DNA of 64,000 nt from Burkholderia ubonensis (GTDB lineage Bacteria > Pseudomonadota > Gammaproteobacteria > Burkholderiales > Burkholderiaceae). Where the stretch lies: contig NZ_CADFEB010000006.1 in assembly GCF_902833085.1 (NCBI RefSeq), positions 248,001 to 312,000 on the forward strand. The letters are read 5' to 3'. Position numbers and translations under genes: made by a program. Shown here in pieces: positions 18,101-26,551 of the stretch. Within the stretch, counting starts at the first letter, position 1. The number at the start of each line of letters is the position of its first letter. The notes beneath the pieces are model-generated. The model did not search any database, had not been told where the DNA came from, and saw nothing but the letters and a program-made list of their open reading frames with translations.

Positions 18101-19414
18101 ATGGAGACTCGGATGACGACAGACGGTGCGCAATACCGTCCGTGGCGGGCATGGTCGATCGCGACCCTGCTCGCGCTGATGATGCTGGTGAACTTCCTCG
18201 ACAAGGTCGTGCTCGGGCTCGTGTCGGTGCCGATGATGCGCGACCTGCATCTGAGCCCGACGCAGTTCGGCCTGATCGGCGGCAGCCTCAACTGGCTGTT
18301 CGCGATCGCGGCCGTCGTGGGCGGCCTCGCCGCGAACCGCTGGCCCGCGAAATGGCTGCTGCTCGGGCTGGCGGCCGCGTGGTCGGTGCTGCAGCTTCCG
18401 ATGCTCGTCGCCGGTTCGATCTGGGTCGTGATCGCATGCCGCGTGCTGCTCGGCATCGGCGAAGGCCCCGCATCGCCGGTCGCGGTGCATGCGCTCTACA
18501 AGTGGTTTCCGGACGCGCGGCGCAACCTGCCGGTCGCGCTGCTGCACCAGGGCAGCGCGCTCGGCCTGCTGATCGCCGGGCTCGCGATGCCGATCGTCAC
18601 GACGCACTGGGGCTGGCGCGCGAACTTCGCACTCCTCGCGCTGCTCGGTGCGGCATGGTGCGTCGCATGGGCCGTGTTCGGCGCGGAAGGCACACATGTG
18701 CGCGCAGCACAACGGGCGGGCGGCGAGCGCGTGCGGTACGGCCTGCTGCTCACCGACCGCACCGTGATCGGCAATTTTCTCGGGCACTTCGCCGCGAACT
18801 GGATCCTCGCGATGACGCTCACGTGGATGCCGCGCTATCTGCAGCTCGGGCTCGGCTTCGGGCCGCATGAGGCGGGGCGGCTGTTCGCGCTGTTCGTCGC
18901 GACGACGTCGCCGCTGAGCCTCGCGTTCGCGTGGTGCTCGCAATACCTGCTCGCGCGCGGCGTGCCGTCGCGGCACGGGCGCGGCACGTTCGTCGCGGCG
19001 ACGCTTGCCGTCGCCGGTCTGATGCTCGCGGCGATGGTGACGCCGGGCCTGCCGCCCGCGGTGAAGCTCGCGCTGCTGACGCTCGGCAGCGGGATGACGC
19101 TGACGATGTATTCGATCGGGCCGGCGATGCTCGCCGAAGTGACGCCCGATGCGCAGCGCGGCGGCGTGCTCGCGCTCAGCAACGGGTTTGCGTCGCTCGC
19201 CGGGCTGGGCGCGCCGGTCGTCACAGGGATGCTGATCGACGCGAGCGGCGCATCGACCGCGCGCGGTTTCGAGCAGGCGTGCGTCGTGTGCGGCGTCGTG
19301 CTCGTTGCGTGCGGACTGCTCTGCGCGCTGTGCCTCGATCCGCAGCGATCGCTGCGGCGCATGGCGCGCGAACCGCGATGTGCTTCCGCGGAGATGCGGA
19401 TCTCTCGCGGCTAG
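18101..19414 (+). CDS. MFS transporter, anion:cation symporter type
   Basis: 437 residues with about 12 membrane segments. The N-terminal WSIATLLALMMLVNFLDKVVLGLVSVPMM with the D-K pair in TM1 and RVLLGIGEGPASPVAVHALYKWFP are typical of the phthalate/galactarate/4-hydroxyphenylacetate permease groups that import organic anions. The start at 18101 follows AAAGGA. Its place within the acyl-CoA operon suggests it brings in the acid that the synthetase activates. Confidence 0.88.
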   Translation: METRMTTDGAQYRPWRAWSIATLLALMMLVNFLDKVVLGLVSVPMMRDLHLSPTQFGLIGGSLNWLFAIAAVVGGLAANRWPAKWLLLGLAAAWSVLQLPMLVAGSIWVVIACRVLLGIGEGPASPVAVHALYKWFPDARRNLPVALLHQGSALGLLIAGLAMPIVTTHWGWRANFALLALLGAAWCVAWAVFGAEGTHVRAAQRAGGERVRYGLLLTDRTVIGNFLGHFAANWILAMTLTWMPRYLQLGLGFGPHEAGRLFALFVATTSPLSLAFAWCSQYLLARGVPSRHGRGTFVAATLAVAGLMLAAMVTPGLPPAVKLALLTLGSGMTLTMYSIGPAMLAEVTPDAQRGGVLALSNGFASLAGLGAPVVTGMLIDASGASTARGFEQACVVCGVVLVACGLLCALCLDPQRSLRRMAREPRCASAEMRISRG

Positions 19415-19524
19415 GCAGGATCGCTCGCGCAAGTCCGGCCGATTCGAAGTAGACGGACAGGAAATCAGTCGTACGAAAAGAAGGATGGAGACAGGCAGTT
19501 CAACGAAAGAGAAGGAGGAGACGC

Positions 19525-20592
19525 ATGAAGAAGGTGATGGTGGCGGCGCTGCTCGGCGCGCTGTCGGGGCTGCCGCAGGCAACGCACGCGCAGTCGAGCG
19601 TCACGCTGTTCGGCCGGATCGGCGGCGGCGTGCGCTGGGTGAACGGGCTGACGGGCGGCAGCCAGGTCGGTTTCAACAACAACGTCATTGCCGGCAACGA
19701 GTTCGGCCTGCACGGCAAGGAAGACCTGGGCGGCGGCATGCAGGCGCTGTTCGTGCTCGACGGCGCGTTCAACAGCGGCACCGGTGCGCTGAAGACCGCC
19801 GGCATGCTGTTCTCGCAGGCCGCCTATGCGGGCTTGTCCGGCGGTTTCGGCCGCATCACGCTCGGGCGCCAGTTCAACGCGGCGGAAGACCTCGGCATCG
19901 CGCTCGATCCGCTCGGCGGGCGCGGGCAGTCGCTCGCGGTCGAGCCCGGCGTGCTGTTCGACGGCAACTTCTTCACGCTCGATTCGCGCTTCAACAACAC
20001 GGTCAAGTATCTCGGGCAGGCAGGCGGCCTGCGGTTCGGCGCGAGCTGGTCGCCGGGCGGCGTCGCGGGCAATGTGCGCGCCGGCACGAACTTCTCGGTG
20101 GCGGCGATGTATGCATTCCAGAACGTGCTCGGCGGAGCATCGTATGCGAAGACGTACAGCGCCGACGGCACGCAGTCCACGCAGACGATCCAGGCCGGCG
20201 GCACGCTGCAGCTCGGCCGCGCACGCTTCTACGCGAGCTACGCATCGCTCGCGGTCACCGCGCGCAAAGCCGGCGCGCCGACACGGCGCGACGACATCCC
20301 GTCGCTGGGCGTGGTCGTGCAGGCGACGCCGTTCCTGCAGATCACCGCTGCGGGTTACTACGACCGCGCGCGCGATCTCGGCAACGTCCCGGGTGCAGGT
20401 GGCCACAAGCTGACGACCTATGCGATCGCCGAGTATTTCCTGTCGAAGCGCACCGAGATATATGCCGAAGTCGATCGCAACGGGGTGACCGGCGCCTACA
20501 TGCGCGACCCCGCGACGCTTGCCGCGCTGAGCCTGCGGCCCGGTGCGAGCGCGACGACCGGCGTGTCGCTCGGCCTGATGACGCGCTTCTGA
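19525..20592 (+). CDS. Gram-negative general porin (Burkholderiales OmpC-like)
   Basis: 355 residues. A Sec signal peptide (cleavage after THA near residue 23) leads into QSSVTLFGRIGGGVRW, the standard first strand. Later blocks such as FGLHGKEDLGGGMQALFVLDGAF, SGGFGRITLGRQFN and the C-terminal GLMTRF ending in Phe are typical of 16-strand trimeric porins. It follows the MFS gene by 110 bases after an AGGAGG ribosome site and probably gives outer-membrane passage to the same substrate. It is shorter than the second porin of this window. Confidence 0.93.
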   Translation: MKKVMVAALLGALSGLPQATHAQSSVTLFGRIGGGVRWVNGLTGGSQVGFNNNVIAGNEFGLHGKEDLGGGMQALFVLDGAFNSGTGALKTAGMLFSQAAYAGLSGGFGRITLGRQFNAAEDLGIALDPLGGRGQSLAVEPGVLFDGNFFTLDSRFNNTVKYLGQAGGLRFGASWSPGGVAGNVRAGTNFSVAAMYAFQNVLGGASYAKTYSADGTQSTQTIQAGGTLQLGRARFYASYASLAVTARKAGAPTRRDDIPSLGVVVQATPFLQITAAGYYDRARDLGNVPGAGGHKLTTYAIAEYFLSKRTEIYAEVDRNGVTGAYMRDPATLAALSLRPGASATTGVSLGLMTRF

Positions 20593-20637
20593 GTGGCGAC
20601 CTTTCTTTCAACCATCGACCCGGAGTCCATCCCGATC

Positions 20638-21015
20638 ATGCGAATCCGATTCACGCTTTTTTCACTCATGCTGGCCGGTGCGCTGGGTGGCGCTGCTACC
20701 TTCGCGCCCGTGCACGCGCAGCCCGGTGACGCCGGCCCGTCGGCATCCGCTGCGGAGGCGGCGTCCGCAAGCCTGACGCCGAAGCAGCGCAAGACGGCCG
20801 ACCGCAAGCTGATGAGACAGGTCAGCGCGGCGTTGGGCCGCACCCGCGGACTGAACGCGACACGCATTCTCGTGCGGGTGCGCGACGGCAGCGTGACGCT
20901 CGCCGGCTCGGTCGCCGACACGAGCCAGGCGAACCTCGCGGCAGCCGTCGCGAAGCACGTAGACGGCGTCGTATCGGTGACGAGCCAGTTGCGCATCGAC
21001 GACCAGCCTTTGTGA
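20638..21015 (+). CDS. Exported BON-domain protein
   Basis: 125 residues. A signal peptide (MRIRFTLFSLMLAGALGGAATFAPVHA) is followed by an Ala/Ser-rich linker and a BON domain (about 65-122: TRILVRVRDGSVTLAGSVAD then VDGVVSVTSQLRI). BON domains bind phospholipid or peptidoglycan surfaces and help keep the envelope intact. The ATG at 20638 gives the signal peptide; the longer frame start would bury it. It lies 45 bases after the porin. Confidence 0.82.
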   Translation: MRIRFTLFSLMLAGALGGAATFAPVHAQPGDAGPSASAAEAASASLTPKQRKTADRKLMRQVSAALGRTRGLNATRILVRVRDGSVTLAGSVADTSQANLAAAVAKHVDGVVSVTSQLRIDDQPL

Positions 21016-21068
21016 CACCGACGCGGCCGCACGGCGTGCGGCCGTCGTCTTTACCGGACGACTCACTC

Positions 21069-22412
21069 ATGCAGATCCATCGATTCCTTCGCGATCCGGC
21101 CGGCGCAAGCCGGATCGCCGTCCCGCTGATGCTGGCCGGCTGTCTCGCGTCCGGCGCGGCGTTCGCGCAGGCTGCAACCGGCCTGCGCGCCACGGACGTG
21201 ATGCAGGGCTTTCCGCCGCCCGCCGACAAGGTGGTCGGCAAGGCGAACGTCTTCACGCCGACAAACCTGCGCTGGGCGCTGCGCAACACGCGCCTGCTCG
21301 TGCCGACCGACGGCATCCGCCACGCGGCGGCGCCGATGCCGCTGCCCGAGCGCGCGGTGCCGGATCTCGACGCATTGCCGGTCACGATCGGCGGCGCGAC
21401 ACTGACGCTCGACGACTATCTGCGCCATACCGCGACCGACGGCTTTATCGTCGTGCATCACGGCCGGATCGTCTATGAGCGGTATTTCGACGGCTTCCGG
21501 CCCGACCGGCCGCATGCGTGGGCATCGATGACGAAGTCCGTGACGGGGCTGCTCGCCGCGCGGCTGATCGAAGCGGGCGCGCTCGACGCCGGTGCGACGC
21601 TTGCACGTGACGTGCCGGAACTGGCCGCCACGCCGTTCGGCGCGGCGACGCTGCAGCAGAACCTCGACATGGAAGTGCCGATGACCTACGCGCCGGGGCT
21701 GCCGCCCGATCTCGGCCTGTTCGGCGCGGTCGGCCTGCTGCCGCGCCGCGCCGACGCGCCGGACAGCATCGTCGCGTTCCTGAAGACGGTGCAGCCGGCC
21801 GCGGACGCGGCGCCCGGCACGGTGTGGTTCTATCAGAACGGGTCGCCCGAAGCCGTGGCATGGGCGATGCAGCGCGCGACCGGCCAATCATGGAGCGCGC
21901 TGGTCGAACAGTGGTTGTGGCGCGATTTCGCGGAAGACGATGCGTATGTCGCGGTCGACCGCAACGGGATGGCGATGGCGAGCGGCGGCCTGCATACGAC
22001 GCTGCGCGATGCGGCGCGCTTTGCCGAGCGCATGCGGATGGGGCTCGGCGGCGCGCAGGGCGTGCTCCCGGCGTCGACGATCCGCGCGGCGCTGCGGCCC
22101 GCGCAAAACACGGCGCTGTTCGCGAAGGGCAACGTCGTGCCGGGCAAGGACGGTTATGCGTATCGCGACTACTGGTATCAGCTCGGCGATGGCGACGGCT
22201 CGTTTGCTGCCGCAGGGCGCTTCGGGCAAGCGATCCTCGTCGATCCGAAGGCCGCGCTCACGATCGTGAAATTCTCGTCGTCGCCGGATTTTGCGCCCCG
22301 CGCGCGCGATGCGCAAAGCGGGATAGAGCGCGACCGCTCGCCGCTCGAACGCGGCGATGCGCTGAGCCTCGTGGCGAAGGCGCTGGTTGCGCGGTTGCAG
22401 TCGCCGCGATAA
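21069..22412 (+). CDS. Exported serine hydrolase, beta-lactamase/6-aminohexanoate-dimer-hydrolase fold
   Basis: 447 residues. After a signal-like segment (VPLMLAGCLASGAAFAQA, with a possible lipobox LAGC at Cys25) comes a class-C penicillin-binding-like domain. WASMTKSVTG holds the SxxK nucleophile pair (S153, K156), and FYQNGSPEAVAWAM gives the YxN motif. This pattern matches serine hydrolases such as NylB-type amidases and esterases rather than true beta-lactamases. It lies 53 bases after the BON gene. The substrate may be an ester or amide, perhaps feeding the upstream acid operon, but this is only positional. Confidence 0.85.
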   Translation: MQIHRFLRDPAGASRIAVPLMLAGCLASGAAFAQAATGLRATDVMQGFPPPADKVVGKANVFTPTNLRWALRNTRLLVPTDGIRHAAAPMPLPERAVPDLDALPVTIGGATLTLDDYLRHTATDGFIVVHHGRIVYERYFDGFRPDRPHAWASMTKSVTGLLAARLIEAGALDAGATLARDVPELAATPFGAATLQQNLDMEVPMTYAPGLPPDLGLFGAVGLLPRRADAPDSIVAFLKTVQPAADAAPGTVWFYQNGSPEAVAWAMQRATGQSWSALVEQWLWRDFAEDDAYVAVDRNGMAMASGGLHTTLRDAARFAERMRMGLGGAQGVLPASTIRAALRPAQNTALFAKGNVVPGKDGYAYRDYWYQLGDGDGSFAAAGRFGQAILVDPKAALTIVKFSSSPDFAPRARDAQSGIERDRSPLERGDALSLVAKALVARLQSPR

Positions 22413-22503
22413 CACCCGCGCCGAGCGGGCAGGATGCGGGCGTGACACCGTTCAGGCTGCCGCGCGTGCCGACGCATCGTCGTGGGCGCGAGCGGCCGGG
22501 CGC

Positions 22504-23382
22504 CTATGCGGATTCGTCGTCGCGGGCGCGGCCGCCGCGACGCGCGCGCTTGGCCACGGCCGCCTCCGCTTCCTCCGTGCCGCACCACTCGTAGAACATC
22601 GAAAACAGGCTCGATTGCGAGCCCACGCCGAGCTTCGCGTAGATGTGCTTCTTGTGCGTGCGGACGGTTTCGAACGAGATCGCCAGTTTGTCGGCGATCG
22701 CGCGCGACGAGTGCCCGCTGAGCGACAGCATCGTCACGTCGATTTCCCGCGCGGTCAGTCCGCCGTGTCCCACGTGTTCGGAAAATATCGTCAGGCGATC
22801 GCGAAGATCGGGCGCGCGCGCTTGCGCGGCGGGCAAACCGGACGCCGGCTTGCCGAAATCCTCGAAACGCAGGCGCTGCTGCATCAGCGCCAGCACCCAT
22901 GGCGAAAACAGGGTCAGCAGTGACGTTTCGCGCTCGTCGTAACGCCGCTTCTTGCTGATCGAGAAACCCATCACATGATCCGAATCGACGACCAGGTTGA
23001 AATGGGCCTCGTCGCCGACGATGTTCCGTCGGAAGTAGCGTTGATAGTATTCGGTCGCCTTGAAGTTGTCGGGCGCGACGTCGGCGAGCAAGCAGAGGCC
23101 GGACGCGCGGCGCTCGAACGCGTCGAGATAGAACGGGTCGAGCTGATAGAACGCGGCGACGTACTCCTGGAACAGCAGGTCGACCTGGCCGTCGGGCAGC
23201 GCCTGCTCGGCGCAGACAAGCGGCGGCCCATGACGCGCGAAGCGCAACGTGACCCACGCATCCACCGCGACGTGGCGCTCCAGCACACGCGTGAGCCTTG
23301 CCCAGAAATGCGGCCCGTCCAGCGCGTCGATCAAGGTGCCGATCTCGCGGTGAAAAGCGAGATCCTGCCATTCGAGGTTCAT
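22504..23382 (-). CDS. LuxR-type regulator
   Basis: 292 residues. The C-terminal GerE/LuxR helix-turn-helix (about 215-270: LTAREIDVTMLSLSGHSSRAIADKL then VRTHKKHIYAKLGV) is clear. The N-terminal 190 residues form a sensory region of no family I can name; they lack the acyl-homoserine-lactone signature residues. The start at 23382 is set by GGAG eight bases upstream. It is divergent from the nitrilase/APC pair, and a GTAAC-N11-GTTAC dyad at 23398-23418 in the gap may be its operator. It probably controls that pair. Confidence 0.88.
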   Translation of the reverse strand: MNLEWQDLAFHREIGTLIDALDGPHFWARLTRVLERHVAVDAWVTLRFARHGPPLVCAEQALPDGQVDLLFQEYVAAFYQLDPFYLDAFERRASGLCLLADVAPDNFKATEYYQRYFRRNIVGDEAHFNLVVDSDHVMGFSISKKRRYDERETSLLTLFSPWVLALMQQRLRFEDFGKPASGLPAAQARAPDLRDRLTIFSEHVGHGGLTAREIDVTMLSLSGHSSRAIADKLAISFETVRTHKKHIYAKLGVGSQSSLFSMFYEWCGTEEAEAAVAKRARRGGRARDDESA

Positions 23383-23512
23383 GACGTCTCCATTGAGGTA
23401 ACCCATCCGGGGCGTTACGGACAAAAACATTATGAAGATAATGCGTTGATCAAGTCAGGCGGCCCGCGACGAAGCGGCCAACCACTGCTGCATATTCAAA
23501 AGGAGCATCCGG

Positions 23513-24361
23513 ATGCAAGTCGAACTCGCGCAGCTCACACTCGTCGACTGCGACGTCGAGCACAACACGCGCAAAGTGATCAACGCGATCGAGGCCGCCG
23601 ACGTGGCCGGCGGCACTCAGCTCGTCGTCTTTCCCGAGACGACGTTGTCGGGCTTTCCGACGCGCGAGAACGTCTTTGACATCTCGCAGCCGATCGACGG
23701 TGCGGCATTGACCGCAGTCCGTGCGGCGGCCCGGCGTACGCGTGTGGCGGTCGTGGTCGGTCTCGCCGAGCGCGACGGTGGCGAATGCTACAACACCTCG
23801 GTGCTGATCGACGCAAGCGGCGAGATCGTGTTGCGCTATCGGAAGGTTCATTTGTGGGCGACGGATGTCGGCGTATTCACGCCGGGCGACCGTTACGAGA
23901 CCTGCGCATGGAACGGAATGACCGTCGGCCTGCAGATCTGCTACGACATCGAATTCCCCGAAGGGGCGCGTGCGCTCGCGACGCTCGGCGCCGATCTGTT
24001 GATCGTCACCGACGGCAACATGGATCCGCTCGGCCCGGTGCACCGGCGAGCGATCGCCGCGCGGGCGATGGAGAACCAGGCGTTCGCGGTCATGGTGAAT
24101 CGCTGCGGCGACGGCGACGACGACCTGACATTCCCCGGCGAATCGGCGCTCGTGGATCCGTTCGGCGAGGTCGTCGCGTTGGCGGGCGCCGGCGAAACCA
24201 CCATCAAGGCGCGGATCGACCGCTCGCTGCTTGCGGCGAGCCGCAAGGACTATCGGTATCTGGACGATGCGCGGGTGTCGCTCGATCTGACGCGCAGCCC
24301 GGCGGCGGCAGACGGGGCGAACGCGCTGGTCATCCCGCGCAAGGCGCGGAGCGCCGCATAA
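23513..24361 (+). CDS. Carbon-nitrogen hydrolase (nitrilase superfamily)
   Basis: 282 residues. The catalytic triad is complete: E42 in VVFPETTLSGFP, K111 in RYRKVHLW and C143 in QICYDIEFPEGAR. A further conserved Glu is in RAMENQAF. The length and motif set fit aliphatic amidase or N-carbamoyl amidohydrolase branches rather than true nitrilases. It is followed 84 bases later by an APC permease, so the substrate is likely an imported amide or amino-acid derivative that releases ammonia. Confidence 0.9.
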   Translation: MQVELAQLTLVDCDVEHNTRKVINAIEAADVAGGTQLVVFPETTLSGFPTRENVFDISQPIDGAALTAVRAAARRTRVAVVVGLAERDGGECYNTSVLIDASGEIVLRYRKVHLWATDVGVFTPGDRYETCAWNGMTVGLQICYDIEFPEGARALATLGADLLIVTDGNMDPLGPVHRRAIAARAMENQAFAVMVNRCGDGDDDLTFPGESALVDPFGEVVALAGAGETTIKARIDRSLLAASRKDYRYLDDARVSLDLTRSPAAADGANALVIPRKARSAA

Positions 24362-24445
24362 GCGCACCGCTTGCTACGACAGGCCGCCGGCACGTATCCG
24401 GCGGCCGTTGACGACTTCATACAACGAGACAAGGCAGGAAGCGCG

Positions 24446-25780
24446 ATGCGCGACACGGAGACACATTCACATCTGAAGCGGACGCTCGGCTTTTCGTCCG
24501 TCTTGCTGTTCGGGCTGGCCTACATGGCGCCGCTCATCGTATACGGCACGTATGGCGTGCTTGCGAAGGCCAGCGGCGATACGGCCGCGCTGTCCTATCT
24601 GATTGCGCTCGTCGCGATCGTGTTCACCGCAATGAGCTACGGCAAGCTCGCGCGACTTTATCCGATGGCGGGCTCCGCCTATACGTACACGCGCAAGGCA
24701 TTCAATGCGAATCTCGGCTTCCTGATCGGCTGGGCGACGTTGCTCGATTATTTCTTTCTGCCGATGGTGATCTGGCTGATCGGCGCCGCGTATCTGGGGG
24801 CGGCGTTTCCGGCGATTCCTGCATGGGTGTGGATCGTGGCATTCATCGTGACGACGAGCGTGCTCAACATCGTCGGCATCGAAGTGGCGGCGCGATTCAA
24901 CATCGTGCTGATGGCGATGCAGTTTGCGATCCTCGTGCTGTTCGTCGCATTGTGCTGGCACTATGCGTCGTCGGCGGCGGGCCCGGGCGGCATTGCGATG
25001 GCCGCGCCGTTCTTCAAGGCCGATGTGCCGGTGTCGTCGATGTTCGCGGGTGCGGCGATCGCGGCGTATTCGTATCTCGGATTCGACGCGGTGTCGACGT
25101 TGACCGAGGAGACGGTCGAGCCGGAAAAGAACATTCCGCGGGCGATCGTCGGAATTGCGCTGATCGGCGGGATCATTTTTATCGTCGCCGCGTATTCGAT
25201 GCAGCTCGCGCATCCGGGCGTTCAATTCCATGACGCGGATTCGGCTGCGTTCGAAGTCGCGAAGAAGGTCGGCGGCGACGTGTTCGTCGGCGTATTTCTC
25301 GCGGGGTTGATCATTGCGCAGTTTGCGTCCGGGATTTCGGCCCAGGCGAGCGTCGGGCGGTTGCTGTATGCGATGGGGCGTGACGAGGTGCTGCCGAAGC
25401 GGGTGTTCGGGTTCATTCACCCGCGCTTCAAGACGCCGGTGTTCAATATCGCGATTGCGGGCACGATCGGGTTGCTTGCATTGAAGCTCGACGTGACGAC
25501 ATCGACGTCGTTTATCAATTTCGGCGCATTCCTCGCGTTCTCGATGGTGAACCTGTCGGTAGCGAAGATCCATCTGTCCGGCCGTCACGAAAACAGGCGC
25601 ATGGGACTCGTTGGCGGACTGGTCTTCCCGATGATCGGTCTGGTTGCGGATATCTGGTTGCTCACGAGTCTCGAGCGGACGGCGATCGTGCTCGGGCTCG
25701 CGTGGTTCGCGATCGGGGTTGCCTATCTGGCGTGGATTACGCGATGGTTCAGGCAGCCGCCGCCGGAGGTGGCATTGTAA
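24446..25780 (+). CDS. APC-family amino acid/amine permease
   Basis: 444 residues with about 12 membrane segments. The start RTLGFSSVLLFGLAYMAPLIVYGTYGV has the family's unwound TM1, and SYLGFDAVSTLTEETVEPEKNIPRAI is the standard APC TM6-TM7 signature. It follows AGGAAG at a good distance. Together with the nitrilase-family enzyme and the divergent LuxR gene it forms an uptake-and-hydrolysis unit for a nitrogen compound. Confidence 0.92.
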   Translation: MRDTETHSHLKRTLGFSSVLLFGLAYMAPLIVYGTYGVLAKASGDTAALSYLIALVAIVFTAMSYGKLARLYPMAGSAYTYTRKAFNANLGFLIGWATLLDYFFLPMVIWLIGAAYLGAAFPAIPAWVWIVAFIVTTSVLNIVGIEVAARFNIVLMAMQFAILVLFVALCWHYASSAAGPGGIAMAAPFFKADVPVSSMFAGAAIAAYSYLGFDAVSTLTEETVEPEKNIPRAIVGIALIGGIIFIVAAYSMQLAHPGVQFHDADSAAFEVAKKVGGDVFVGVFLAGLIIAQFASGISAQASVGRLLYAMGRDEVLPKRVFGFIHPRFKTPVFNIAIAGTIGLLALKLDVTTSTSFINFGAFLAFSMVNLSVAKIHLSGRHENRRMGLVGGLVFPMIGLVADIWLLTSLERTAIVLGLAWFAIGVAYLAWITRWFRQPPPEVAL

Positions 25781-25860
25781 GGTCGCGCATTGCGAAGCTC
25801 GGACAGAAATGCGTGTTAGTGTTTCGAATCGAGATTCCCCATGTGAACGAGAGGTGAGTG

Positions 25861-26529
25861 ATGGATCGGTCAGACAAGTCGGCAAAAGCACGCGCGGCAC
25901 TTGACCAACTGTTTTCGGGCGTCCCGCCTGCGGACGCGAATCGCGCGCCACGTTCCGGCAGTCCGTTCGACGCGCCGGATGACGGCGCCGGCGTCGATCC
26001 GGGCGTTCGCGGCAGAGTCGAAGTCGCGCTGTCGACGAGAATCCAGTTGCGCGGCTACCCGAATGCGGACGCGTTCATGAAGCGCATGGCCGAAGCCTGG
26101 GGCCTGGAGTGGGGCGCATACGACAACGTTCAGGCCGTCGCAAAGCTGCCTGCCGGATGGCGATTCCGCCAGCTTCCGGGCGTCACGCAGATCGTCGACA
26201 GGCACGACGTATTGCGAGCGGAGAGCAGCTTGCAGGGCGGCGAGATGTCCTATCTGAAAGTGCATCCTCGATACCATATCGACGCACGCAAGGGGTTCGC
26301 CTGGGGACGATCATCGATGGCGGCCGATGATCCTGAGCTGGACGGCCCCGACTGGCAATGCTTCGTGATGGATCGGGAGAAATCCGGCGAAGTACATGAA
26401 ATAACGAGTTCGTCGTTGAAAGCCGATCTGGACCGTGCGCGAACGACATTGCTGAAATGGCTTGACGAGAACTACCCCGATCATCGTGATCCCTTTGCGT
26501 ATTGGACGGATTGCGAACCTGCGTCGTAA
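25861..26529 (+). CDS. Hypothetical protein, cytosolic
   Basis: 222 residues, no signal peptide or membrane segment. ATG at 25861 follows GAGAGGTGAGTG; a GTG directly before it could also be used. The N-terminal 60 residues are low in order (DANRAPRSGSPFDAPDDGAG); the rest is a mixed alpha/beta domain with several Trp residues (EAWGLEWGAYDN, WGRSSM, GPDWQCFVMDREKSG, AYWTDCEPAS). I do not recognise a family. It converges on the diguanylate cyclase gene with only 22 bases between stops. Confidence 0.65.
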   Translation: MDRSDKSAKARAALDQLFSGVPPADANRAPRSGSPFDAPDDGAGVDPGVRGRVEVALSTRIQLRGYPNADAFMKRMAEAWGLEWGAYDNVQAVAKLPAGWRFRQLPGVTQIVDRHDVLRAESSLQGGEMSYLKVHPRYHIDARKGFAWGRSSMAADDPELDGPDWQCFVMDREKSGEVHEITSSSLKADLDRARTTLLKWLDENYPDHRDPFAYWTDCEPAS

Positions 26530-26551
26530 TCCGCTCTCGATTTTCCGGGGT

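Noticed and set aside
15603..18152. 849-codon open frame on the minus strand
   Set aside because: Shadow of the ACAD and racemase-like genes; rich in Arg, Ala and His with no domain.
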